Positions 8,902-16,567 of a DNA stretch of 43,454 nucleotides are shown one piece after another. Under the pieces are notes generated by a model that was not told the DNA's origin, made no database searches, and saw nothing but the letters and a program-made list of their open reading frames with translations. Origin of the DNA: an uncultured Elusimicrobia bacterium. GTDB taxonomy: Bacteria > Elusimicrobiota > Elusimicrobia > UBA1565 > UBA9628. The translations under genes and the position numbers were made by a program. The first letter of the stretch is position 1. Every line of letters starts with the position of its first letter. The DNA lies in NCBI GenBank assembly GCA_903881545.1, contig CAIRTQ010000119.1, positions 1 to 43,454 on the forward strand, in the 5' to 3' direction.

Positions 8902-9267
8902 ATGAAAGCTGGCATCCATCCCGTCTATACCAACGCCAAGGTAATCTGCGCCTGCGGTAACGCCTTCGAGACCCGCTCCACCAAGCCGCTCATCAAGCTG
9001 GAGATCTGCTCCGCCTGCCATCCGTTCTACACCGGCCAACAGAGGCTCGTGGACACGGCCGGCCGCGTGGAACGCTTCAAGAAGCGCTTCGAATCCACGG
9101 GTGGCAAGACCGTGGTGCGCAAGCCGATCAAGACCGCGTCCAAGTCCCTCGAACAGGTCGGCGGCGGCAAGGCCATCCGGCGCAGCATCCTGAGCACCGC
9201 TCCCAAGCAGGAAGAAAAGGCCAAGGGCGCGGCCAAGAAGCCGGCCCCGGCCAAGAAAGAAGCCTAG
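8902..9267 (+). CDS. rpmE: 50S ribosomal protein L31 with lysine/alanine-rich tail
   Basis: Large-subunit protein L31. The start [20 protein letters not shown] is the classical L31 N terminus. The zinc-type cysteines are present as CAC near residues 15-17 and CSAC near 36-39, followed by [24 protein letters not shown]. Typical L31 is 65-90 residues. This one has 121, with an extra tail from about residue 70 rich in Lys and Ala ([14 protein letters not shown]), probably disordered and RNA-binding. Strong ribosome site and promoter upstream. The rpmE-prfA-prmC order is a common bacterial arrangement and supports the call. Confidence 0.95.
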   Translation: MKAGIHPVYTNAKVICACGNAFETRSTKPLIKLEICSACHPFYTGQQRLVDTAGRVERFKKRFESTGGKTVVRKPIKTASKSLEQVGGGKAIRRSILSTAPKQEEKAKGAAKKPAPAKKEA

Positions 9268-9285
9268 GCCTCAGAAACCCTGATC

Positions 9286-9310
9286 AGCCCCGGCCCCTCA
9301 GGCCGGGGCT
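9286..9310 (+). terminator. Hairpin between rpmE and prfA
   Basis: Perfect 10-base-pair stem AGCCCCGGCC / GGCCGGGGCT with loop CCTCA, then GGCTATTATA. The T-run is weak, so it could be a partial terminator or attenuator. It ends only nine bases before the prfA ATG, and its right arm is the only G-rich stretch that could serve as a ribosome site for prfA. Confidence 0.6.
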
Positions 9311-9319
9311 GGCTATTAT

Positions 9320-10381
9320 ATGGACGCCAAGCTGCGCAAGTTGTGGACGGAGTTCCGGGATGTGGAAGCCCGGCTGACCGGCGGCGATCTCCCGGCGGCG
9401 CAGCTCCAGGAACTCTCGCGCCGCCACGCGGCCTTGGCGCCGCTGGCCGCGCGCGTCCAGGAGCTGGAGCGCCTGGAGAAAGAGCTCAAGGATCTGGAGG
9501 GCTGGCTCGTCGGAGGCGACGCAGAACTGCGCGAGCTGGCCGCCGCCGAGAAGCCCCTGGTCGAGGGCAAAGCCCGCGCCTTGGAGGGCGATTTACGCCT
9601 GGATCTTGTCCCCCGGGATCCGGCCGATGAGCGCAGCGTTTTCGTCGAGGTCCGTGCCGGTGCGGGGGGAGACGAGGCCGCTCTTTTCGCCGCCGAGCTC
9701 CTGCGCCTCTACACGCGCTTCGCCGAGAATCGAGGCTGGAAGCCGGAGCTTGTGGACCTCAGTTCCACGGGGCTCAAGGGCGTCAAGCAGGCCGTGCTTT
9801 ACATCCAGGGCCGCGGGGTTTATGCCTGGCTGCGCCACGAGGGCGGTGTGCATCGCGTCCAGCGTGTGCCCGTGACCGAGGGATCAGGCCGCATCCATAC
9901 CTCCACCGTGACCGTGGCGGTCATGCCCGAGGCCGAGGAAGTGGAGGTCGCCATCAAGTCGGACGACCTCAAGATCGATACTTACCGCGCCGGCGGCGCG
10001 GGCGGCCAGAATGTCAACAAGGTGGAGACCGCCATCCGCATCACGCACCTGCCCACGGGCCTCGTGGTGCAGTGCCAGGACGAGCGCTCCCAGCTCAAGA
10101 ACAAGATGAAAGCCCTCAAGCAGCTGGCGGCCAAGCTGGCCGATATCCAGCGCGCGAAGGCCGCGGCCGAGAGCGGTTCGGCTCGCCGCAGTCAGGTGGG
10201 TACCGGTGACCGCTCCGAGAAGATCCGGACCTACAACTTCCCCCAGAACCGCGTGACCGACCATCGCCTCGAGCAGTCCTGGCATAATCTGCCCGCGGTC
10301 ATGGCGGGCGAGATCGCCCCAGTCCTAGAAGCCCTGCGCGAGGAGGCTCGGCGCAGGGCCCTGGAGGCGGACCAGCCTTGA
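9320..10381 (+). CDS. prfA: Peptide chain release factor 1
   Basis: Ends translation at UAA and UAG codons. The codon-recognition tripeptide is P-V-T (residues 184-186, within [14 protein letters not shown]), which marks RF1 rather than RF2 (SPF). The catalytic GGQ motif is at 228-230 ([17 protein letters not shown]), followed by the usual basic [21 protein letters not shown] stretch. The 353-residue length is normal. The N-terminal coiled-coil domain (about 1-90) has an Ala/Leu/Glu-rich composition. The stop overlaps the start of prmC, whose product methylates the GGQ glutamine, so enzyme and substrate are co-expressed. Confidence 0.97.
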   Translation: MDAKLRKLWTEFRDVEARLTGGDLPAAQLQELSRRHAALAPLAARVQELERLEKELKDLEGWLVGGDAELRELAAAEKPLVEGKARALEGDLRLDLVPRDPADERSVFVEVRAGAGGDEAALFAAELLRLYTRFAENRGWKPELVDLSSTGLKGVKQAVLYIQGRGVYAWLRHEGGVHRVQRVPVTEGSGRIHTSTVTVAVMPEAEEVEVAIKSDDLKIDTYRAGGAGGQNVNKVETAIRITHLPTGLVVQCQDERSQLKNKMKALKQLAAKLADIQRAKAAAESGSARRSQVGTGDRSEKIRTYNFPQNRVTDHRLEQSWHNLPAVMAGEIAPVLEALREEARRRALEADQP

Positions 10382-11289
10382 CCGGAGCGTCCAGGAAAGG
10401 GGCGGCGCTGCCGCGCCATCCCAGGGGCTGGAAGGGTTCGGTCGGGCAGTGGCTGGCCGACGCCGTCTTCTACCTGGAGCGGCGCGGCGTGCCCGAGGCT
10501 ACGGCCAATGCGGAGTTCATCATGGCCGCGGTCCTTGAGACCCGCCGCAACGAGGTGAAGCTGGGGTCCGCCCATCCCTTGCGCGAAAAGCAGGGCTTCC
10601 ATTTCTGGGAGCTGGTGGTTGCGCGCGGGGAGCGCGTTCCGCTGGCGTATGTCCTAGGCACTCAGAATTTTATGGGGCTTGAGATCGCGGTCACCCCCGA
10701 TGTCCTGGTGCCCAGGCCGGAAACCGAGGAGCTGGTGGCGCAAGCGCAGCTGCGGTTGCGCGCCTCGGGAGTGCCGAGCCCCGCGGTCCTTGAAATCGGC
10801 ACGGGCTCCGGATGCATCGCGATCGCCTTGGCCAAGACCTTTCCGGCGGCCGTCGTCTACGCCACGGAATCCAGTCCCGCGGCCTTGGCCCTCGCGCAGA
10901 AGAACGCCGAGGCCCACGGCGTCAGCCGCCGGATCCGATTCATCGACGAGGACGTTTTCAAGCCAGCGGTCTCTTCGGCGGGTTGGGCCGACCTCCTTAT
11001 ATCGAATCCTCCCTACATCCCGAGCGCCGAAGTAGCCAGCTTGGAGCCAGAGGTTCTCCGCGAGCCGGCCCTGGCCTTGGACGGTGGCCCGGATGGGCTG
11101 TGTGCGGTGAGGGCCATCGCGGCACAGGCGCCGGCGCGCCTGAAGCGGGGCGGCTGCCTGCTCTTGGAGATCGGCTGCACGCAAGGGGCCGCGGTCCGGG
11201 ATATCCTGTCGCGGTCCGGGGGCCAGGAGGTCGAGATACGCAAGGACCTCCAAGGCCTCGACCGCATTGCGGCCGCGCGCTTCGGCTGA
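10378..11289 (+). CDS. prmC: Release factor glutamine methyltransferase
   Basis: N5-glutamine methyltransferase that modifies the GGQ motif of release factors using S-adenosylmethionine. The SAM-binding motif I is LEIGTGSGC (138-146) and the catalytic NPPY is at 210-213 ([13 protein letters not shown]). The N-terminal substrate-binding domain carries [30 protein letters not shown]-type motifs typical of the family. Start TTG at 10378 overlaps the prfA TGA, implying coupling. The first about 18 residues (basic, Pro-rich) are not typical, so a slightly later start cannot be excluded. Length 303 fits. Confidence 0.95.
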   Translation: MTGASRKGAALPRHPRGWKGSVGQWLADAVFYLERRGVPEATANAEFIMAAVLETRRNEVKLGSAHPLREKQGFHFWELVVARGERVPLAYVLGTQNFMGLEIAVTPDVLVPRPETEELVAQAQLRLRASGVPSPAVLEIGTGSGCIAIALAKTFPAAVVYATESSPAALALAQKNAEAHGVSRRIRFIDEDVFKPAVSSAGWADLLISNPPYIPSAEVASLEPEVLREPALALDGGPDGLCAVRAIAAQAPARLKRGGCLLLEIGCTQGAAVRDILSRSGGQEVEIRKDLQGLDRIAAARFG

Positions 11290-11293
11290 GGCG

Positions 11294-13041
11294 ATGTCGG
11301 TCCGAGAGCAGGGTCCCGAGCCGAGATTGCCGCCGGCAGTTTGGGCGGCGCTCGGCGTCACGCTCGTCATCCTCTACATCTTGGCGGCCCGGGGACAGCC
11401 GGTCGGCGCCATAGGCGATGATTCGCTCAATATCATGTTGGCCCGCTCGCTGCGGCACGGCGCGTTCTCCTGGCCGGATGCGCGTGGGACTCCCAGCGCC
11501 GACCCCTTGCCGGGCTTCGCGGCCTTGTTGCTGCTTCCGGTCTGGATCGTCGAGCCGCGCTGGGATGCGCTGCGCTTCATCGGGTTGCTATCTATGCCTG
11601 CGGCCCTGTTCTTTTGCTGGCGCTTGGCCCGGCGTCTTCTTCCATTCGGCGCCGCTGCCGCGGTCGTTTGGTTTACGGCGCTCAATCCGCTTTTTGTCGG
11701 AAGGGCAGGCTTCGTCCTGCCCGATATCCCTTTCCTGGCCTTGTCGCTGGCCCTGTTCCATGCGCTGGATGCCAACCCTGCTCGGTCGGGATGGATGCTG
11801 GCCGGTCTGGGAGCGGCGGCGGCGACATTGCTGCGTCCGTATGGATTCATTCTGGCGCTGAGTTTGACCCTGCTGCTGTGGCTGCGGGGCGGCTGGAGAA
11901 AAGCCGCCGGTTTTTTCCTGGTCGCCGTTTTGCCTCTGGCCGGGTGGATGCTGCGCAACCGATTCAGCGTTGGGACCTGGGCCGGATATATCCCGCACAT
12001 GGGTTCGCAGGCGGCATCGCTCGCCCGCCCCAGCGCGCAGTTCTCCCATGCTGGCATGATGGCCGCCGCCTTTTTCGGGGACGGGCTGCTGGCCTGGGGG
12101 GGATCCCGCCGGAGGGGCTCATGGCCGCCGGTGTCGCGACAGTGATCATCGCTGGTTTCGGTGTCGTCCGGCTCTTGCGTCCGCGGGAGGATCCGCTGGC
12201 CTGCGCGCTGGCGGCTTACGCTATCGGTCTGCTGGCTCTGCATTCCCTCTGGCTGGCCGTCGCCCAGCGCTATGTCATGCCCATCATGCCGATCATGTGG
12301 ATATTCCTGGTTGCCGCGGCCCAACCGTTGCTGCGGCGCAGACGCGCGGCCGCCGGGGTCCTCATCGCGGCGATCACCATGCTCTTGTTTCGGGCGGATG
12401 CGGCTTTGGTCCGGTCCGCATGGTCGGCCCCGCCGCGTTATCAGGGCGAGACCATGTCCTGGATCCGGAGGCAGACGCCTGCCGATGTGCGTTTCCAGAG
12501 TATGGAGTATGTGACCCTGAGCCTCTTGGCCGGACGCCAGACGGAACTGCCGGCGCTCGACGCTGGGGCTTCCACCCGTGACGCTTGGCTGGCATCGTCT
12601 TTATCCAGGAAGACCGACTATCTGCATGTGGCCGCCGATTTGAAGGTCGACGGCTATTTCCCGGATTCCGCGAATACCTTGTTCGCCAATCTGGCCAGGT
12701 GGGCCCGGTCCAGCCCGTACCTGCGCGAAGTCTTTCGCAGTCCGGCGGACGGCACGGTCGTCTTCCGGTTCCAACATCCGGACCCTGCGCGATTTTTGCG
12801 GGGATGGCGCGCCTACGAACTCGCCGGTCTGGCCGTCCGGAGCGGCGCGAACAAGCGAATGGTCCGGCGCAAACTGCAAGAGGCCGTCCGTCTGGAGCCG
12901 ACATTGGCTTACGCTTGGGCCGCTCTCAGCCAATATGAGTACAGCCCCCAGGCGAGGCTGCATGACCTGGAAACGGCGGCGCGGGCCGACCCGACTTCGA
13001 CGGTGATCCGAGACGGGCTGGCGGCGCTACGGGGCAGATGA
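11294..13041 (+). pseudogene. GT-C-like membrane protein, paralogue 1 (frameshift at G7 tract)
   Basis: Large polytopic protein related to the intact genes at 20343-22046 and 26896-28665. The first part opens with a membrane helix (VTLVILYILAARG), then the signature GDDSLNIMLARSLRHG and DPLPGFAALLLLPVW, and reaches FFGDGLLAWGG. Here a run of seven Gs (12096-12102) puts the rest one frame off. It resumes as IPPEGLMAAGVATVII and runs to the family C terminus (TMSWIRRQTPADVRFQSM, HPDPARFLRGW) at 13041. Five or eight Gs would restore a protein of about 582 residues. The conserved acidic pair in the first loop recalls GT-C glycosyltransferases of the PMT/ArnT kind, but substrate is unknown. Start ATG 11294 has GAGG just upstream. 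Sequencing error, decay or slippage are all possible. Confidence 0.75.
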
Positions 13042-13046
13042 AGGAT

Positions 13047-13063
13047 CCCCGTTGCTCGCGGGG
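13047..13063 (+). terminator. Weak terminator-like hairpin before murA
   Basis: CCCCG / CGGGG five-base stem with loop TTGCTCG, followed by CTTTATG. It sits just after the GT-C gene stop and just before the murA -10. Short stem and poor T-run make it weak. Confidence 0.35.
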
Positions 13064-13070
13064 CTTTATG

Positions 13071-13076
13071 TATAAT
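13071..13076 (+). promoter_or_regulatory. -10 box (TATAAT) of murA
   Basis: Consensus TATAAT, 14 bases before the murA ATG. No Shine-Dalgarno sequence lies in the CTCCCTTCCCAATC gap, so the mRNA leader would be very short. Confidence 0.5.
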
Positions 13077-13090
13077 CTCCCTTCCCAATC

Positions 13091-14341
13091 ATGGACCGTT
13101 TCCTTATCGACGGCGCCCATCCCCTGCGCGGCGTCCTGCGCCTGAGCGGCTCCAAGAACGCCGCCCTGCCCATCCTTTTAGCCACGCTTTTGACCGACGA
13201 GCCCTGCGTCATCGAGAACGTCCCCACCCGGCTGCGCGACATCCGCTTCACTTTTCGCGTCTTGGAAGCCGTCGGGAAGCGCGTGGAAGTCTTGGGCAGC
13301 CGCGTACGTGTCCACGCGAATAAGCCCCTCAAGACCCGCGCTCCCTACGAGCTCGTCAAGCAGATGCGCGCTTCGGTCCTTGTGGCCGGCCCCCTGCTCG
13401 CCCGTTTCGGCTGGGTCCGCGTCCCCATACCAGGCGGCTGCGCCATCGGCTTGCGTCCCATAGACATCCACCTGCAAGCTTTTGAGGATCTCGGCGCCCG
13501 CCGCACCTTGGATCAGGGCGACATCATCCTTGATTCTCCTTTGCGGGCGGGGCCCGTCCGTCTTAAGTTCCCCAGCGTGGGCGCCACCGAGAATCTTATG
13601 ATGGCCGCTGCCGCATTGCCCGGCGTCACCACCATCCGCAATGCCGCGCGCGAGCCGGAGATCGAGGACCTCGCGCGTTGCTTGATCGGCATGGGAGCCC
13701 GGGTGAGCGGGGCGGGGTCCGCGACCGTGGTGGTGCGCGGCTGCCGGACCCTGCGCGGTGTCGTTCACAGCGTCATCCCGGACCGGATCGAGGCCGGCAC
13801 CTTCATGCTCGCAGCCGCGGCCACGCAGGGCAGCCTGAGGTTGCTAGACGCCCAGCCCGCGCACCTCAAAGCCGTCACGGCGGCCCTGCGGCGCGCCGGC
13901 GCCGTGGTGCGCGAGGGCAAGGGTGACATCCTGGTTTCCATGAAAGGCCGGCCCCGGCCCGTCTCGCTTTCGACGTCTCCCTACCCGGGCTTTCCCACCG
14001 ACCTTCAGGCGCCGTGGCTGGCTTGGATGTGCCTGGCGCGCGGCCGTAGCCGGGTCCGGGAGACCGTGTTCGAGAACCGCTTCCTGCACGCAGCCGAGCT
14101 TGGGCGCATGGGCGGCCGAGTCGCGGTCTCGGCAGACACGGCCGTAGTCGAGGGGGTGCCCGCTCTTTCTGGCGCGCCCATCATGGCTTCGGATATCCGA
14201 GCGGGGGCCGCGCTCGTCGTGGCGGCCCTGGCGGCGCGGGGGCGCAGCATCATCCAGCGCGTCTACCACATCGACCGCGGCTACGAGCGGGTGGAGGCCA
14301 AGCTGAGGTCCGTCGGCGCGCGCATTAGGCGCGTTAAGTGA
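13091..14341 (+). CDS. murA: UDP-N-acetylglucosamine 1-carboxyvinyltransferase
   Basis: First committed step of peptidoglycan precursor synthesis: adds enolpyruvate from PEP to UDP-GlcNAc in the cytoplasm. Lys22 in SGSKNAALP and the reactive Cys117 in PGGCAIGLRPID match the catalytic residues of the EPSP-synthase-like fold. The late motif YHIDRGYERVEAKL holds the conserved Arg. Cys117 is the residue attacked by fosfomycin in sensitive enzymes. Length 416 is normal. It has its own TATAAT and probably leads an operon with folC, whose start overlaps its stop. Confidence 0.96.
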   Translation: MDRFLIDGAHPLRGVLRLSGSKNAALPILLATLLTDEPCVIENVPTRLRDIRFTFRVLEAVGKRVEVLGSRVRVHANKPLKTRAPYELVKQMRASVLVAGPLLARFGWVRVPIPGGCAIGLRPIDIHLQAFEDLGARRTLDQGDIILDSPLRAGPVRLKFPSVGATENLMMAAAALPGVTTIRNAAREPEIEDLARCLIGMGARVSGAGSATVVVRGCRTLRGVVHSVIPDRIEAGTFMLAAAATQGSLRLLDAQPAHLKAVTAALRRAGAVVREGKGDILVSMKGRPRPVSLSTSPYPGFPTDLQAPWLAWMCLARGRSRVRETVFENRFLHAAELGRMGGRVAVSADTAVVEGVPALSGAPIMASDIRAGAALVVAALAARGRSIIQRVYHIDRGYERVEAKLRSVGARIRRVK

Positions 14342-15612
14342 TGACCTATCGGGCCGCGCTGGATGCCCTGGCCGAGCGCCAGGAGCACCGGATGCGCTTT
14401 GGCCTGGCGCGCTTGCGCCGCGTCTTGCGGCGGCTGGGCGACCCGCACCGGGCCGTGCCTTGCCTGCATACTGCGGGCACCAACGGCAAGGGTTCAACCT
14501 GCGCCATTCTGGAATCGGTCCTGCGCGCCGCGGGCTACCGCACCGGGCTCTACCTCTCCCCGCACGTCGAGTGTCTCCGCGAGCGCATCCAAGTCCGCGG
14601 CCGGCCCATCTCGGAGCCCCTGTTTGCCCGGCTTTTGGGCCGGGTCATCGCCGCGGATTCGGACCGCGAACTCACCTATTTCGAGCTGCTCACCTGCGCC
14701 GCCTTCCTGCATTTCCGGGAGCAGGCGGTGCAGGTCGCGGTGCTGGAGACGGGACTGGGCGGCCGTCTCGATGCGACCAATGTGGTGCCCAGACCATTGG
14801 CATGCGTCATCACCTCGATATCTTTTGATCATATGCAATGGCTGGGCGCCACGCTGCGTTCCATAGCGTCCGAGAAGGCCGGTATCATCAAGCCCCGGGT
14901 CCCGGTCTTCTGCCCGCGCCTGCCTGTCGAGGCCATGGACGTCCTGGCGGCCAAGGCCCGGTCGGCCGATGCTCCATTGACAGCGGTGCGGCGGTCTTGG
15001 AAGACCATTTCCGTGGATTGGCGGCGCAACCGGCAGGTCGTCGCCGACGGCCCCAGGCAATACGAGCTTTCGCTTTTGGGCGCGCGGCAAGGCCGCAACG
15101 CGGCTTTGGCCAAGGCGGTCTTGGACCGGGTGCTGCCCGTCGGAGAAGACGCCTGGCGCGAGGGACTGCGGCGGGTGCGCCTGCCCGGCCGTTGCGAGGT
15201 GATATCCCGAGGCGGCAAGACCGCGGTAGTTGATGGCGCGCACAATCTGGAGGCCATGGGCGAATTGGCGAGCGCCTTGGAGAGTTGGCCGGGGGGGCGT
15301 GGACGCGTGCGCTGGATCGTCGGCCTCATGAAGGACAAGGACAAGGTCGCCATTGTCAGGCGCCTGGCCCCGTTGCTTGCAGATGTGGTTGCGACCTCTC
15401 CGCGCCATCCCCGGGCGCTGGCGGCCGACGTGCTGGCGCGCGAACTGCGCCTTCAGGCGCCGTGGTCTACGGTTCGGGTCGAGGCCGACACCGGCAAGGC
15501 GTTGCGCGGCTGGCTGCGCGATCCGGCGGCGCCCCGGGTGGCGGTCATTTGCGGTTCCTTCTATCTGGCGGGCGAGGCTCTCCGGGCGCTCAGGAGAGGT
15601 AGACATTCCTAA
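14341..15612 (+). CDS. folC: Folylpolyglutamate synthase / dihydrofolate synthase
   Basis: Adds glutamate to (dihydro)folate or dihydropteroate with ATP. The P-loop HTAGTNGKGS is at about residues 43-52, followed by GLYLSPHVECLRERIQV and the Mur-ligase-family block VLETGLGGRLDATNVV. SFDHMQWLGATLRSIASEKAGIIK is the folate/Mg region, and VDGAHNLEAM the C-terminal domain start. About 423 residues, normal. ATG 14341 shares its A with the murA stop; a GTG at 14338 is an alternative start one codon earlier. The end overlaps the start of the ROK gene by 8 bases. A G7 run at 15291-15297 is in frame. Confidence 0.95.
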   Translation: MTYRAALDALAERQEHRMRFGLARLRRVLRRLGDPHRAVPCLHTAGTNGKGSTCAILESVLRAAGYRTGLYLSPHVECLRERIQVRGRPISEPLFARLLGRVIAADSDRELTYFELLTCAAFLHFREQAVQVAVLETGLGGRLDATNVVPRPLACVITSISFDHMQWLGATLRSIASEKAGIIKPRVPVFCPRLPVEAMDVLAAKARSADAPLTAVRRSWKTISVDWRRNRQVVADGPRQYELSLLGARQGRNAALAKAVLDRVLPVGEDAWREGLRRVRLPGRCEVISRGGKTAVVDGAHNLEAMGELASALESWPGGRGRVRWIVGLMKDKDKVAIVRRLAPLLADVVATSPRHPRALAADVLARELRLQAPWSTVRVEADTGKALRGWLRDPAAPRVAVICGSFYLAGEALRALRRGRHS

Positions 15613-16567
15613 AATCTCTTTCGGCGTCGACGCGGGGGGGACTTGCTTCAAGGCGGCTGCGGTCTCTGCCGATGGTTCCATCCTGCGCCTCGAGGAAGCG
15701 CCCACGGATGCCGGTGCCGGCCCTGCCGTTTTTGTCAACCGCGTCGCGGGCCTGCTCCAGGGCTGGCGCCGCCAGGGCCTCAAGGCGGACTCTTTTGGGT
15801 TCGCCGTGGCCGGTGACGTGGATAGTGGCGCCGGGCGCTTGCGCATGGCGCCTAATCTGCCGCTTTGGCAGGGCTATCCTTTCCGCGACGCCTTCCGCCG
15901 CCGTCTGGGGCTGGCCACAGTCATGGAGAACGATGCCAACGCCGCGGTCTGGGGCGTTTACGCCGTCGAACTCAAGCGCCGCCCACGCAGTCTCATTGGC
16001 GTCACCTTGGGCACCGGCGTGGGCGGCGGCCTAGTGATGGACGGCCGGCTCCAACGCGGGGTGACTGGAAGCGCGGGCGAGATCGGGCATACCCAGGTGG
16101 CTTTTCCTGGGGAACCATGCTCTTGCGGATCGCGCGGCTGTCTGGAGGCCTATGCCGGCACGCGTGCCATCCTGCGTGCGGCGCGGCGGCTCTTGCGCGC
16201 ACGACCGCGGGCGGGCCGCGTCCTGCGCGGCCTTTGCCCTGACCCCAAGGATTTGACCCCCAAGGTCCTCAAGATCGCCGCAGACCGAGGCGACCGCATC
16301 GCCCGCGAGGTTTGGGAGCGCGCCGGCGCCGCGTTGGCAATCGGACTCACTAATGCAGTCTTGCTGACCAACCCCGAGGCGTTGGTTCTTATGGGCGGCG
16401 TGTCCCGGGCTGGGCATTGGATTCTGGACCCCATACGCAGGGTTTTTCGCAGCCGGCCCTACGGCACCGCTCTGCGCGCGGTCTCCCTGCGCTGCGCGGC
16501 AGACCCTAACTGCGGCTGCGTGGGCGCGGCTCTGCTGGCCTGGGAGGAGCGTTCCTGCCGTCGCTGA
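15605..16567 (+). CDS. ROK-family sugar kinase, probable ATT start
   Basis: Cytoplasmic ATP-dependent sugar kinase of the ROK family (glucokinase-like). It begins almost at once with the phosphate loop GVDAGGTCFK (7-16). Catalytic Asp110 is in ENDANAAVWG, GTGVGGG follows at 137-142, the ExGH motif gives His162, and the zinc motif PCSCGSRGCLE supplies Cys172, 174 and 179. No ATG, GTG or TTG lies in frame for some 200 bases upstream of this point. A strong AGGAGAGG (15593-15600) sits just before an in-frame ATT at 15605, which is the best start (320 residues). The substrate is not readable from sequence; glucose or another hexose is plausible. Confidence 0.88.
   Translation: MPKISFGVDAGGTCFKAAAVSADGSILRLEEAPTDAGAGPAVFVNRVAGLLQGWRRQGLKADSFGFAVAGDVDSGAGRLRMAPNLPLWQGYPFRDAFRRRLGLATVMENDANAAVWGVYAVELKRRPRSLIGVTLGTGVGGGLVMDGRLQRGVTGSAGEIGHTQVAFPGEPCSCGSRGCLEAYAGTRAILRAARRLLRARPRAGRVLRGLCPDPKDLTPKVLKIAADRGDRIAREVWERAGAALAIGLTNAVLLTNPEALVLMGGVSRAGHWILDPIRRVFRSRPYGTALRAVSLRCAADPNCGCVGAALLAWEERSCRR

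Noticed and set aside
15291-15297. Seven-G run in folC as a frameshift site
   Set aside because: The frame continues through known folC motifs on both sides, so no break exists; G-runs are frequent in this GC-rich DNA.
15353-15604. Extension of the ROK gene further upstream
   Set aside because: Lies wholly over folC in another frame and gives Arg/Pro-rich sequence unlike any ROK N terminus.
14494-15846. 450-codon open frame on the minus strand
   Set aside because: Antisense to folC, which has clear catalytic motifs; composition is typical of a shadow frame.
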